DNA from: Kitasatospora cathayae
Lineage (GTDB): Bacteria; Actinomycetota; Actinomycetes; Streptomycetales; Streptomycetaceae
Direction of reading: 5' to 3'
NCBI RefSeq assembly: GCF_027627435.1
Contig: NZ_CP115451.1
Coordinates: forward strand, 1 to 64,000
Length of the DNA: 64,000 nt
Position 1 is the first letter of the stretch. Every line of letters begins with the position of its first letter. Under the pieces are notes generated by a model. The model made no database searches. It worked only from the letters and a program-made list of their open reading frames with translations, and was not told the DNA's origin. This document shows, in pieces, positions 6,955 through 15,369 of this stretch. Both the position numbers and the translations under genes were made by a program.

Positions 6955-7851
6955 TCAGAACGCGGTACGGCTCTGGCTCCTGGGGTCATCGCCGGCTCGC
7001 TGGTCGGTGTAGAGGCCGGCGCGGGCGAGCCGCCTCCAGGGCCGGGCGTAGCGCAGCGCGATGTCGATGTCCGGGTCGGTCGGGTCGAGGTCGAGGTCGG
7101 CGAGTGCGAGGGCGGGGCGGTTGTCGGCGGGGGCGCGGGTGAGCCAGCGTCCGCCGGGGGCGACGATGCCGGAGGGGGCGGTGGCGGCGTACTGGGCGGG
7201 GACGGCGTAGCCGAGCCAGTAGTTGTAGAGGGTGCCGTAGGCCTGGGCGACGGTGGCGCGGGCGGGGTCGTCGACCATGACGGACAGCAGGACGCAGTCG
7301 ACGTCCCGGCGTTCGTATTCGGCGAACAGGGTGGGGAAGTTCGCTTCGATGCAGATGGCCAGGCCGAAGCGGACGCCGTCCACGTCGAACACCGTCGGTT
7401 CGGGCCGGCCGGGGGTGTAGAGGTAGGACAGCTCGGTGTTCGACAGGAACCGCTTGTCGTACCTGGCGACCAGGTCCCCGTGATCGGAGACGACGTAGAG
7501 GCTGTTGTGCGGACGCCTCGGCGGTGTGAGCGGATGAAGCGATCCGAAGACCGTCCACAGGCCCAGCTCGCCCGCCAAGGCCGCGATCCGCTCGGCCTCC
7601 TCGCGCAGGACGTCCCACGCGGCGCCGCTCCAGTCCGCCGGCACCCCGGTCCCGTCGGGGCCGGTCGCCACCACCCGCTTGTCCGGGTAGACGAGAGCTC
7701 CCTCCGGAAACTGCACCAGCCGCGCCCCCGCTCCGGCGGCCTCCCGCATCAGCGCCCGGACCTCCTCACCCGCCACCCGAATCGCCGCCTGGTCCCCCGG
7801 GTCCTCAGGCACCGTGCTCTGCGCCACCGCCAACCGCAACGCCTTGGCCAT
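6955..7851 (-). CDS. Carbon-nitrogen hydrolase (nitrilase superfamily)
   Basis: 298 residues. The Glu-Lys-Cys triad of the superfamily is complete: Glu50 (VQFPEGAL), Lys133 (RYDKRFL) and Cys167 (LAICIEANFP). Such enzymes hydrolyse amides or nitriles in the cytoplasm; the substrate cannot be told from sequence. The C-terminus has the stretch ALRYARPWRRLARAGLY, of which a second broken copy occurs at 10461-10560, showing that a related gene was once present there. No neighbouring pathway genes are evident. The ribosome binding site is weak. Confidence 0.9.
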   Translation of the reverse strand: MAKALRLAVAQSTVPEDPGDQAAIRVAGEEVRALMREAAGAGARLVQFPEGALVYPDKRVVATGPDGTGVPADWSGAAWDVLREEAERIAALAGELGLWTVFGSLHPLTPPRRPHNSLYVVSDHGDLVARYDKRFLSNTELSYLYTPGRPEPTVFDVDGVRFGLAICIEANFPTLFAEYERRDVDCVLLSVMVDDPARATVAQAYGTLYNYWLGYAVPAQYAATAPSGIVAPGGRWLTRAPADNRPALALADLDLDPTDPDIDIALRYARPWRRLARAGLYTDQRAGDDPRSQSRTAF

Positions 7852-8777
7852 CCGGCGACCGTACCGGCGCGCGCCGGTCCCTCACCCGGCCAGCGCCGGG
7901 AACATCACCCACACGTGTCTCTGGCCACAGCACATTGAACCGCGTCCGGTTAGCGGGGCCGGGAAGAAACTCACCAGCGCCCCGGCGCGAAACTCACCGC
8001 CCGTGTCCCGTGACAGCGGACCTTGACGGATTGCCACTGAACTTTGACCAACGCCAGTTGGTGACAGCGAAGTTTGATCGCCGCAGTTCAGCGGCCCTGT
8101 CAGTGCGGTGGCCCGGTGCCCGAGCCACCATACCCTCAGCACTGCCGACGACAGGCACCGATCGTACTGAGCACGCCCGCGACCTGGGGATTCGGCCAAG
8201 GTTCGGTGGCGCAGGGCAGAGGCCACCGGCCGGTCGCCGGATCCTCGGAACTGGTGGGTAGCTTCAGCGGTGGCCAGGACCGGTCCGGCGCCCAGGTGGG
8301 CCAATCGCCGGCGAACGGCCCGGTGTACAGGCTCAGGGCGCGGCGGCGCCGGCCTAACCTCGAGCTTTCATGACGGTCCGTCGGTTCGTCCGGCGGGCCG
8401 TTTCAGGGTGTTCGGGCTGGGGGCGGGCAGGCCCGTGGCTCGGCTGTCGCGTTGAATGGGCGCTGGGTTCCACTGCTTTGGCCAGGGGATGACTCGTCGG
8501 AACAGGACGTCGTTGCTGGTCAGCCGGCGTTCGGCAGGGCTTGCAGTCGCTTGAACGCGGTAGTGATCGTCTGGGTCCAGGGCTCCTCGCAGCGCTGAGC
8601 GCACAACAGGCCGCGAGCCCCCTTCTGGCATAACCGGAATGGGTTCGTCCATTTTTGGGACATCTGTCACACCACGTTGATGACAATGTGCACTTCTCCT
8701 GTTGCCTCATGCGCCCGCATAATCAGTACGCAAGCTTTGAGTGACTCAAAATTCCTCATGTGATCCGAAGGGCCAAG
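7852..8777. other. Long noncoding stretch with dispersed direct repeats
   Basis: Contains GAAACTCACC twice (about 7972 and 7989), and two related blocks GTGACAGCGGACCTTGACGG (about 8008) and GTGACAGCGAAGTTTGATCG (about 8062), with GAACTTTGACC between them. A weak minus-strand frame at 8368-8670 (start GTG; MDEPIPVMPEGG near its N-terminus) could be a gene fragment, but it has no clear ribosome binding site or homology I recognise. The last 130 bases are visibly more A/T-rich and lead into the lectin gene. Confidence 0.5.
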
Positions 8778-9314
8778 ATGAAGAAAATAGCGATGAAGAC
8801 TGCAGCAGTGGCACTGTCGACAGTCGCCGCCAGTATCCTGATGCCAGCCCAGGCGCACGCCGACAACGGCGATGACTGGGGGCGGGGGGTCAATCTCGTC
8901 AACGTGGAAAGTCGCAAATGCCTGGAAGCGGAGAACAGCGGAACAGCAAACGGTACTCGGGTGCAGCAGTGGGACTGCAATGGCCAGGCGGGCGCCGTTT
9001 GGACCCATTATGAAGAAGAAGGCGGCGGTGCATACCTGTACAACGTAAACGCCCATAAGTGCCTTGAGATTGCAGATTCCCGAGGGGATAACGGCGCGCC
9101 CGCTCAGCTGTGGGATTGCATACCCGGACTCAGGACGCAGCAGTGGAGCCAAGCAGATCTGGGTGCCACCTTGGGCGCCCACTTCATTAACGATAACAGC
9201 CTAATGGAACTTGAAATCGAAAACGGTAGCCACAAGAACGGTGCCCGCGCTCAGCAATGGCTGCCGCATAACACCTCACTGAGTGCTAACTGGTACATTG
9301 TCTACGCCAATTAG
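8778..9314 (+). CDS. Secreted ricin-B-type (beta-trefoil) lectin-like protein
   Basis: 178 residues from ATG 8778 with GAAGGG upstream. A Sec signal peptide (MKKIAMKTAAVALSTVAAS..) ends at AQAHA/DN, near residue 29. The mature part is a single beta-trefoil made of repeats ending in QxW-type motifs (VQQWDC, AQLWDC, QQWSQ, AQQWL), with paired cysteines at CLEAE/WDC and CLEIA/WDC. The fold binds carbohydrate; no catalytic domain is attached. Codon choice uses far more A/T-ending codons than neighbouring genes, suggesting recent acquisition. It is probably exported to bind a glycan on a competitor, host or the cell's own wall. Confidence 0.85.
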   Translation: MKKIAMKTAAVALSTVAASILMPAQAHADNGDDWGRGVNLVNVESRKCLEAENSGTANGTRVQQWDCNGQAGAVWTHYEEEGGGAYLYNVNAHKCLEIADSRGDNGAPAQLWDCIPGLRTQQWSQADLGATLGAHFINDNSLMELEIENGSHKNGARAQQWLPHNTSLSANWYIVYAN

Positions 9315-9900
9315 ATATTCTTCGAGACAAGAAGATTTGCATTTTCCGGTGGGCGAATTGACGGTGCGTCGCCCGCAGCCCGGTTCATGACCGGAACTCG
9401 CACGCCGAGCCCCGGAAGCCTCGGCCGGAGAACCCGTTCCTCGAGCTGTCGTAAGAGGCCTGAAACGACGAAAGGCCCGCCTAACTAGTGCGGGGGCCTG
9501 CGGACTGACCGGACGGCCCATGCCCCGATGTCCCGCGCCTCGGTCGCTCCGGTCGCTGTGCGACCGCCTGCCGGACGGCCTGTGCGGGGCCCCTGGCCGG
9601 AGCGGAAGTGCCGAATCCCCCGTTCACCACCGTGTACGAGCTGCGTGACGAGTGCGCCAACGATTTGGCGAACAAAACCGTCACACCGTCGAGATCGCCA
9701 GGAATTTCCGCGTCGAGGACGTGCGGATGCCGCGCAAAGCAGTGGCACAAAGGAATGATCTCGCCCCGAAGTCGCCAGGGCGGAAAACTCGCCGCCCGAC
9801 TTTGACAGCAAAGGTCTGCTGACACGGCGGCCCGAACCTCAAATCAACATCAACGATGCCCCCATCCGGTTAAACGAATCCTGAAGGATAGTGATTGTTC
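9315..9900. other. Intergenic region with one terminator-like hairpin
   Basis: No gene is supported. AGGCCCGC at 9473-9480 pairs with GCGGGGGCCT at 9490-9499 and may end transcription from the lectin gene. The rest alternates between GC-rich and more A/T-rich stretches, with a short A/T-richer leader in front of the next secreted-protein gene. Confidence 0.5.
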
Positions 9901-10377
9901 ATGAAGAAGTTCAGCGTGCTTCGCCTCATCGCTGCCGCTGTAGCCATCCCAGCTATCGGATTGGCGACAGCCAGTCCAGCATCGGCCGACGGCAACGTCA
10001 GCTGGGAAAACAAAGGTTCCGCCGGATGCCTTCAGGGCGTCCCGAACAACTATGTAGGCATGGAGCCATGTGGAAATTTGCATACGCACTGGCATGACGT
10101 TCAACTGGGCGACACCAACTGGATAGAGTATTTGCTCGACGGTGATGGGAAATGGACAGGCCAATGTCTTGACAGCAACACCTATGGAAGTGTCTACGTT
10201 GGCCCGTGTGATTCTCCCTCGAAGAACAACCTCTACCAGAGGTGGTCTGAGGAGAAATGGAGCGGAGGCTGGGTGCTCAAGAACGTCGCCACGGGAAGGT
10301 GTCTCGCCGTTTATTACGATTTTTCGGTCCAAACCCTCCCGTGCAATGCAGACATTGATTCGAAGTACTGGAAGTGA
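9901..10377 (+). CDS. Secreted Cys-rich protein, possibly beta-trefoil lectin-like
   Basis: 158 residues from ATG 9901; a TTG at 9895 lies at a better distance from GAAGGA and is an alternative. A signal peptide (MKKFSVLRLIAAAVAIPAIGLATASPASA) is cleaved near residue 29. The mature protein has six cysteines and elements such as GQCLDSN, YQRWSEE, TGRCLAVYY and LPCNAD, which recall degenerate ricin-B repeats (CLxxx...W). Like the protein at 8778 it is lower in GC than its surroundings, so the two probably arrived together. A carbohydrate-binding role is inferred, not certain. Confidence 0.75.
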   Translation: MKKFSVLRLIAAAVAIPAIGLATASPASADGNVSWENKGSAGCLQGVPNNYVGMEPCGNLHTHWHDVQLGDTNWIEYLLDGDGKWTGQCLDSNTYGSVYVGPCDSPSKNNLYQRWSEEKWSGGWVLKNVATGRCLAVYYDFSVQTLPCNADIDSKYWK

Positions 10378-10460
10378 CTTGACAGTCACACCGATGGACT
10401 TGGACAGCCTTGGGTGGCCAGTAATCGTGCGTTGAGCGCCCCGGCAGAAGTTTCCCCGTC

Positions 10461-10560
10461 GGCTGTACGCCGACATCGCGGTGCGCTGCGCCAGGCCCTG
10501 GCGGCGGTTGGCCAGCGCCGGCCTCTACATCGAGAGCGAGCCGACGGTGATCCCAGGCGC
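10461..10560 (+). pseudogene. 3'-terminal remnant of a nitrilase-family gene
   Basis: Translates as YADIAVRCARPWRRLASAGL followed by YIESEPTVIPGAR, matching the C-terminal ALRYARPWRRLARAGLYTD of the intact carbon-nitrogen hydrolase at 6955-7851 but in the opposite orientation. The catalytic part is absent. It marks an old duplication or recombination end. Confidence 0.7.
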
Positions 10561-10695
10561 GCGTTCACCCGGGAGAACGAGTCGGCCGACATCCTCGCGA
10601 AGAACGGCTACAAGGTCGAGCAGAACCCCGACGTTCCCGGCACGCCCAAGAACCCCGACTACCGTGTCGAGGCCGACACCGAGCGCGGCGGCCCC
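10558..10695 (+). pseudogene. Remnant of a CdiA-type (contact-dependent inhibition) nuclease toxin domain
   Basis: One frame reads AFTRENESADILAKNGYKVE and QNPDVPGTPKNPDYRVE. This corresponds to the start of the tRNA-nuclease-like CdiA C-terminal domain, whose family consensus is close to ENExADxLAxxGYxVEQNP followed by NPDYxIEG. Only the first third of the domain remains and there is no start codon or delivery module, so it is non-functional. It sits directly after the nitrilase remnant, in the same orientation but another frame. Confidence 0.6.
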
Positions 10696-11012
10696 GGTCA
10701 CCGCCAGGCGGCCTGGCGGCACGAACCGGAACAGCGGATGCAGAGACTGCGGGCGCGGCCAAACGGCGCCGGCGGCGCGGGCGCCTGGTCGAGGGTGTCG
10801 TCATGCCGCAGGCTCTGCCCGCCCCACCATCCCGCCGAACCTGGCCACCACCCGGACGGCCCAGACCCGGCCGTTCTCACCGGCCGGTGCCCGGAACTCA
10901 CCAACGCCCCGGGGCGCACCGGCCCCGGGGCGAAACTCCCCAGTGCAAGCAGCGGGAGTGCCGAAACTCCCCGGCGCGGCAGGTCAGCAGGGGTGCGCCG
11001 GGTGAGGCGGGA

Positions 11013-12548
11013 TCAGGAGCGGCGCCACCAGGAGCCGCGCCGCTTCGCCTCGGCCGAGGCTTCGGTGGCGGCTCGCTCGCGCTCGGCCTCCTCTCGGGCC
11101 TGCTGGTCGGCGGCGGCCTGGCGGCAACGCTCGCACAGCCCGTCGTCGTCCCAGGCGGCCCGCTCGCGCATCTCCCACCGCTCGTCCGAGAACGGCGCCT
11201 TGCAGCGGGTGCAGGCCGGACGGTGGCGCTCGCGCTCCGCCTTCTGCCGTTCCTGCTCCCGTTCCTGGTGGACCTGGTCGGCGGCGGCCCGTTCCGCATG
11301 CAGCAGCTCGTCGCCGTCCGGATTGTCGAGCCCGGCGGCGAGGGTGTGCCAGCCGTCCCGGCCGAACCGGTGCCAGGGGGCGCCAGCGCCGAAGCGGCGC
11401 AGCAGCGGCAGGGTGGTCGCGACGATGGGCAGGGCGCGGTGGTGGTCGCGGGCAGTGATGTTGTCGCCGCGGTATGGCGGCGCGTACCAGGACGTCTCGG
11501 AGGCGGTCTCCACCGCCTGGATGCGGCGCAGCAGCCGCAGGTGGTCGGCCTTCGTCTTCTCCTTCTTCTGCTCGGGGGTGAGCGGCTTGGTGCCGGGGCG
11601 GGTGCGCTTGCGGCTGGCCTCGAAGACCAGGGCGACGGGCGGCAGTCCCTCCCGGCCGGTCGGCGGGTAGACGGTGGGCCATAGCCGCAGGGCGTGGGTG
11701 CGGGCGCCGGGGCGGCGCATGCTCGTTTCGAACGCGGCCTTCGCGGTGCCCTTGGCGGGCAGCTCGCACCAGGCGCGGTAGGTGGCCAGCTTTTCCACGA
11801 GCGTGCCGACGCCCTCGTTCTCGCGGTCGACCTCCACCAGGAGCACCGGCACGTCGGCGCCGGGGTCGCGCAGCACCAGGTCGGCGAACAGCGAGCGGCG
11901 GTGCGGGATCGCGTGCTCGACCTCCGTGGTGAACGCCTCCAGGTGACCGAATCCGGCGCGGGCGAGGAGGCCGGCGGTGGCGGCGACGTCCAGGGCGTGC
12001 TCGGAGAACGCCGCGGCCCGGCCGTCGCGCTCGGGGCGCAGCGCGGACAGCTTCGTCCCGGCTGGAAGCAGCGCGGCGGCCTCGCGACGGCCTGCCGCGG
12101 TCAGGCACCACAGCTTCCGCCCATCCGGCAATCGCAGCTCCTGGCGCACCCTCCCCGCGTCCTCCAGGTCACCGATCGCGTCGCGGGTCGCCTTGTCGAT
12201 CCGCTGGCCCGGCAGGACCAGATGCCAAAGCTCGCGGGCGGTGGCTCGTTGAAACAGGGCAAGCGACACCAAGACCCCTCTCCTGACCGGCTGTGTCGAA
12301 CCCCGCTTCCACCGCACCTCAGCAGTGGGGGAAGAAGGGTTGTCGCCACGGGCATGACCCCTTGACCGGGGCCGCTGGCCTGCCGAAACGCGGCCGTCCG
12401 GTGTCGGGGCCGTGGAGGTGCCGGCGGAGGTGCGGCCCGGCCCCTTGTCCCGGCCCGGCGAGGCCTCGACCGGCCGGTCCGGCAGGTGGTGATCGGCGGT
12501 CTGGTCGCCGCCGTCGGGGTCGGGCGCTGCGAGCGCGATGGTGGTCAT
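11013..12548 (-). CDS. Replication-relaxation family protein, full length
   Basis: 511 residues. The first ~80 are Pro/Asp-rich and low complexity and overlap iteron copies, so a downstream start near the VRWKRG region (about residue 78) is possible; ATG 12548 has GGAAGG 9 bases upstream. A winged-helix region follows (RRGVLVSLALFQRATARELW, then IGDLEDAGRVRQELRLPDGR). Next are FSEHALDVAATAGLLA and the acidic signature VPVLLVEVDRENEGVGTLVEKLATYRAW, close in layout to nuclease-like folds. The C-terminal third is Arg/Glu-rich coiled coil with a CXXC pair (ACTRC, CERC). Iterons lie around its 5' end, supporting a replication role. Confidence 0.82.
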   Translation of the reverse strand: MTTIALAAPDPDGGDQTADHHLPDRPVEASPGRDKGPGRTSAGTSTAPTPDGRVSAGQRPRSRGHARGDNPSSPTAEVRWKRGSTQPVRRGVLVSLALFQRATARELWHLVLPGQRIDKATRDAIGDLEDAGRVRQELRLPDGRKLWCLTAAGRREAAALLPAGTKLSALRPERDGRAAAFSEHALDVAATAGLLARAGFGHLEAFTTEVEHAIPHRRSLFADLVLRDPGADVPVLLVEVDRENEGVGTLVEKLATYRAWCELPAKGTAKAAFETSMRRPGARTHALRLWPTVYPPTGREGLPPVALVFEASRKRTRPGTKPLTPEQKKEKTKADHLRLLRRIQAVETASETSWYAPPYRGDNITARDHHRALPIVATTLPLLRRFGAGAPWHRFGRDGWHTLAAGLDNPDGDELLHAERAAADQVHQEREQERQKAERERHRPACTRCKAPFSDERWEMRERAAWDDDGLCERCRQAAADQQAREEAERERAATEASAEAKRRGSWWRRS

Positions 12549-12734
12549 CGGGGTGGCCTTCCGTCAGTAGGAAGCCGAAACAGGCGCGGTGGCTGGCCCG
12601 GCACCCGGGCGGGCTGCCCGGACGTGGCCGACCCTGCACAGCACCCCCTTGTCCGCGGTCTGACCGCACCCCTTGTCCGACCCCTTGACCAGCGTGTTGT
12701 CCCGCCCGAAATGCCCCGGTCAGAGCCCTTGTCC
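12357..12734 (+). repeat. Iteron array 1, CCCCTTGTCC / CCCCTTGACC
   Basis: Copies at 12357-12366, 12441-12450, 12645-12654, 12669-12678, 12681-12690 and 12725-12734 (the last is GCCCTTGTCC). The last four have spacings 24, 12 and 44, exactly repeated in the second array at 14061-14150. Two copies lie inside the 5' part of the replication-relaxation gene and four in front of it. This is the pattern of an initiator-binding origin; function is inferred. Confidence 0.7.
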
Positions 12735-13343
12735 TCCCGGTATGTCCGTGACCGAAGTCATCCCCGCGGGCAATGCGAACTCACCACCACCCCGGAGCGA
12801 ATCTCACCCAGCGGCCTGCGCCCGCCGGGGTGAGGCGAGGTCAGGACCGGCGCCACCCAGGGCGTGCCAGCCGCAGCGGCCAAGGTGGACGCAGCAGCGC
12901 GCCGGGTCAAGCGGATCGGGGCCGGGTGGCCTCGGCAGTCTCACCGGCCTCGAGGTAGTCGGCCTTCCCCACCTCGGCCAGGTGCCGGGCAAACGCGTCC
13001 GCCCGTGCCCGGTCTCCCGCCGGATCGTCGGTCTGGCCGTTCACACCGGCGCTGGCGATGGTGGAGGTCCGCGGCGTACTGGGAGGGCAGCCGGGTTACG
13101 CCAGAAAGAGGATGGGCAGGCGTTGGAGATTCGGCGCCTGTAAAGCCTTCATGTGGCGGCTTTTGGGGCCAGCGATGGCCCCGGATTGGGCTAATCCCAG
13201 ATGCGTTCGATTCGAACGGCTGACTAACTGGTAGTGCACGGAGCACCACGGACCGTTGCCGAGTGGGCAAAGGTGTTCCCCGCGAGGGCCACCATGATCC
13301 GTGGAACAGCGCGATCACCCCTGGCGAGAAGAAAGAGACACAG
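12549..13343. other. Region upstream of the replication-relaxation gene: iterons and a gene fragment
   Basis: After the iterons come GAACTCACC (about 12777) and GAATCTCACCC (about 12800), members of the dispersed motif. On the minus strand, about 12880-13020, one frame reads RARADAFARHLAEVGKADYL followed by EAGETAE, which looks like a real but truncated C-terminus of an unknown protein. From 13140 the sequence is less GC-rich and leads to the small gene at 13344. Confidence 0.5.
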
Positions 13344-13625
13344 ATGCCTGAGAAGACCTTGCAGGTAGGTACCTGGGAGCTCGAAGAAGACAACGGTGAA
13401 CTGCACTTCCGAAAGGACGGCAACACAAAGCTCGTCCTTGGCGCAGATGGCAGAATCGTGGGCTACCCGAAGTACGAGGACCACATCCGACTCTGGAATA
13501 CGCATCACAATTCCTACCTGCGCGGCGACGCGGACAAGCACGCGAATATCAACTTTGGTCGCGGCCACGCCGTAGCAATGTGGGGCGATGACACCGAGGA
13601 TGAGATCATTCTCAAGAAGCCGTAA
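13344..13625 (+). CDS. Small protein of unknown function
   Basis: 93 residues from ATG 13344 with GAAAGAGA upstream. It is charged and His/Asp-rich (WNTHHNSYLRGDADKHANIN), probably a small cytoplasmic beta-rich domain, with no signal peptide, membrane segment or Cys. GC content is lower than in flanking genes, as for the secreted pair at 8.8-10.4 kb, so it may share their origin. I do not recognise the family; a single-domain beta-barrel binder is one possibility. Confidence 0.65.
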   Translation: MPEKTLQVGTWELEEDNGELHFRKDGNTKLVLGADGRIVGYPKYEDHIRLWNTHHNSYLRGDADKHANINFGRGHAVAMWGDDTEDEIILKKP

Positions 13626-13744
13626 AATACCTCTCCGCCGTGGGCCCCTTCAGTTCCTGTGGAGGGGCGCTACGGTTGAGCGCCGCAACCGGCCCGCGTC
13701 GCCGCTGCGGCGCCGCCGGGCGCCGAGCTGCGGACGGACTGTGC

Positions 13745-13955
13745 ATCACCAGCGCGAACGGCCGTCCGCCGCCGGTCACGTAGTACTCCTCCCGGCCGCA
13801 ATGGTCCGCCTGGGTCAACGGATTGTGTTTGACCGCGTGGGCGAGAAGGCTGGCGGTGGCGGCGACGTCCAGAGCGTGCTCGGAGAACACGGTCGACTGG
13901 CCGTCGCGCTCGGGGCGCAGCGCCACGAGCTTCGCCCCGGCCGGGATGTCAGCGG
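13745..13955 (-). pseudogene. Remnant of a replication-relaxation gene
   Basis: The minus-strand frame reads IPAGAKLVALRPERDGQSTV followed by FSEHALDVAATASLLAHAV, nearly identical to GTKLSALRPERDGRAAAFSE and HALDVAATAGLLARAG in the intact copy at 11013-12548. The nucleotide identity is also high. The VEVDR part is missing. Together with the second iteron array it shows a partial duplication of the whole replication locus. Confidence 0.75.
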
Positions 13956-14060
13956 GAGGCCGAAAGCGGCGCGGTGACCGGCCCCGGCCGCCCGGAAGAT
14001 GCGGTGACCGGCCCCGGCCGCCCGGAAGAGCGCCCGGGTGCGGCCGACACTGCACGCCAT

Positions 14061-14150
14061 CCCCTTGTCCGCGGTCTGACCGCACCCCTTGTCCCGCCCC
14101 TTGACCAGCACGTTGTCCCGCCCGGTTCGCCCCGGTCAGGCCCCTTGTCC
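14061..14150 (+). repeat. Iteron array 2, duplicate of array 1
   Basis: CCCCTTGTCC at 14061-14070, 14085-14094 and 14141-14150 and CCCCTTGACC at 14097-14106, with spacings 24, 12 and 44 identical to array 1. The flanking sequence is also alike (GCGGTCTGACCGCACCCCTT between the first two copies in both). It lies next to the truncated replication-relaxation remnant. Confidence 0.72.
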
Positions 14151-14190
14151 TCCCGGTTTGTCCGTGACCGGGAACACGGCCGCCGGACCG

Positions 14191-15369
14191 TCAGAGGTTC
14201 TGCAGGTAGGCGGTGTGGACGGTGAAGGCGGCCTGCTCGGGGGTGTCGTGGAGCATCGCTTCCTGGGTGTTGATGTCGCCGATGAAGTAGCCCTCGTACA
14301 CCGCCACCCACCGGTCTCCGATGCCGGCAAGGCCGCGCTCGACCCAGCCGACCTGATGGCCCTCGCCCGTCACGAGGTAGACGTCGGGGTTGACCGTCCA
14401 GCCGGCCAGCGCCCACCAGTCGCCGAACCGTCCCGCATCGAGAGCGATGCGCACGTCACTCGGGGGCAGGCGGCGGTGCATCGGGTCGGCCGGGACGGGG
14501 ACCTCGACAGGCGGTTGCTGCGGTGCGGACGCGGCCGCGGGCCGGGGCGCGGTCTGCTGCTGGGCGAGGCGCTGGTCGACCAGGTCGCGCAGCCGCTCGC
14601 CTCCGGACGGGGTTTCGCCCCGGGGAGCAACGGGCGCCGTGACGGCGGGCCGCGCAGAGGGCGCTGTTTCCCCCCGGGGAGGAACCGGCACCGGAACGGC
14701 CTGCGGCCGGTCCAAGGCAGGGTCCGTCGGCGGGGGAGTTTCGCCGCGGGGAGCAACGGGCGCGGGCCGGTCCTCGAGGGCGGGGCCGCCGGTCGCCGGA
14801 GCCGTTACGGGCGCGGCCACCGACACCGGCCCGGCCGTGACCGGGGAGCCGCCGAACAAGGCCGCTGTTTCGCCCCGGGGCGAAACGAGGGGCTCCGGGG
14901 CGGCCTGGTCGGGGCTGGCGGCCTGAGTGGGGTGGGCGTCGAGCATCCGCTCGGCGAGCTCGCGGTGGCGCACGGCCAGGCCGTCGACGGCGCGCAAGAG
15001 ATCGGCCAGGGCCTGGCAGGCAAGGGCGCCGTCGCCGTCGCGCTCCGCGCGCTCCAGTTGGAGGAGAAAGCGCTCGTCGTGCCGGCGCAGCGCCTCGCCG
15101 AGCTCCAGCAGCTCGGCGCCCTCGCCGTCAGCGGGCAGGTCGGCGGGCGACGGAGTTTCGCCCCGGGGGTTTTCGGCGGCCGCGGTGCGCGCCAGTTCCT
15201 GCTTCTCCTTCTCCCGGGCGCGGTCCGCTTTCGACGAGCACGCCTTCGAGCAGTACTTCCGCGGGCGGCCCGTCCCGCTCGGCTCCATCTCCTTGCCGCA
15301 CACCGTGCAGGTCGGCGCGCCGAACAGCATCGGCTCGGCCATCGCCTTTTGCCCCGGGGAGAAACTCAT
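14191..15369 (-). CDS. Zinc-finger protein with five PRGET repeats, unknown function
   Basis: 392 residues (ATG 15369; ATG 15342 possible). Near the N-terminus CTVCGKEM..GRPRKYCSKAC forms a C4-type zinc finger of the kind seen in small DNA-binding proteins, followed by a charged helix. Residues about 70-250 are Pro/Ala-rich linker with PRGET motifs at five places, each encoded by the repeated DNA word GTTTCGCCCCGGGG. The C-terminal ~110 residues form a distinct globular domain (DVRIALDAGRFGDWWALAGW; VYLVTGEGHQVGWVERG; FIGDINTQEAML). I do not recognise it. The repeats may be protein-binding sites inside the gene. Confidence 0.75.
   Translation of the reverse strand: MSFSPGQKAMAEPMLFGAPTCTVCGKEMEPSGTGRPRKYCSKACSSKADRAREKEKQELARTAAAENPRGETPSPADLPADGEGAELLELGEALRRHDERFLLQLERAERDGDGALACQALADLLRAVDGLAVRHRELAERMLDAHPTQAASPDQAAPEPLVSPRGETAALFGGSPVTAGPVSVAAPVTAPATGGPALEDRPAPVAPRGETPPPTDPALDRPQAVPVPVPPRGETAPSARPAVTAPVAPRGETPSGGERLRDLVDQRLAQQQTAPRPAAASAPQQPPVEVPVPADPMHRRLPPSDVRIALDAGRFGDWWALAGWTVNPDVYLVTGEGHQVGWVERGLAGIGDRWVAVYEGYFIGDINTQEAMLHDTPEQAAFTVHTAYLQNL

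Larger units (their letters stand above)
10378..11012. other. Intergenic region with gene remnants and motif copies
   Basis: Holds a nitrilase 3'-end remnant (10461-10560), a CdiA-type toxin-domain remnant (10558-10695) and further copies of the dispersed motif: GGAACTCACC near 10893, GCCCCGGGGCGAAAC at 10922-10936 and GAAACTCCCC near 10970. No intact gene is supported. Confidence 0.55.
13626..14190. other. Noncoding region holding a duplicated, decayed replication locus
   Basis: No intact gene is supported between 13626 and 14190. The stretch contains the replication-relaxation remnant (13745-13955), a short tandem duplication near 13972-14032 (GGTGACCGGCCCCGGCCGCC twice), and iteron array 2. 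It ends at the stop of the minus-strand zinc-finger gene. Confidence 0.6.

Noticed and set aside
8667..9182. Minus-strand frame opposite the lectin gene
   Set aside because: The plus-strand gene has a signal peptide, QxW repeats and a good ribosome binding site; the antisense frame has neither.
12645..14150. CRISPR array interpretation of the CCCCTTGTCC repeats
   Set aside because: Repeats are only 10 bases, spacings are 12-44 and identical in two arrays, and there are no cas genes; iterons fit better.
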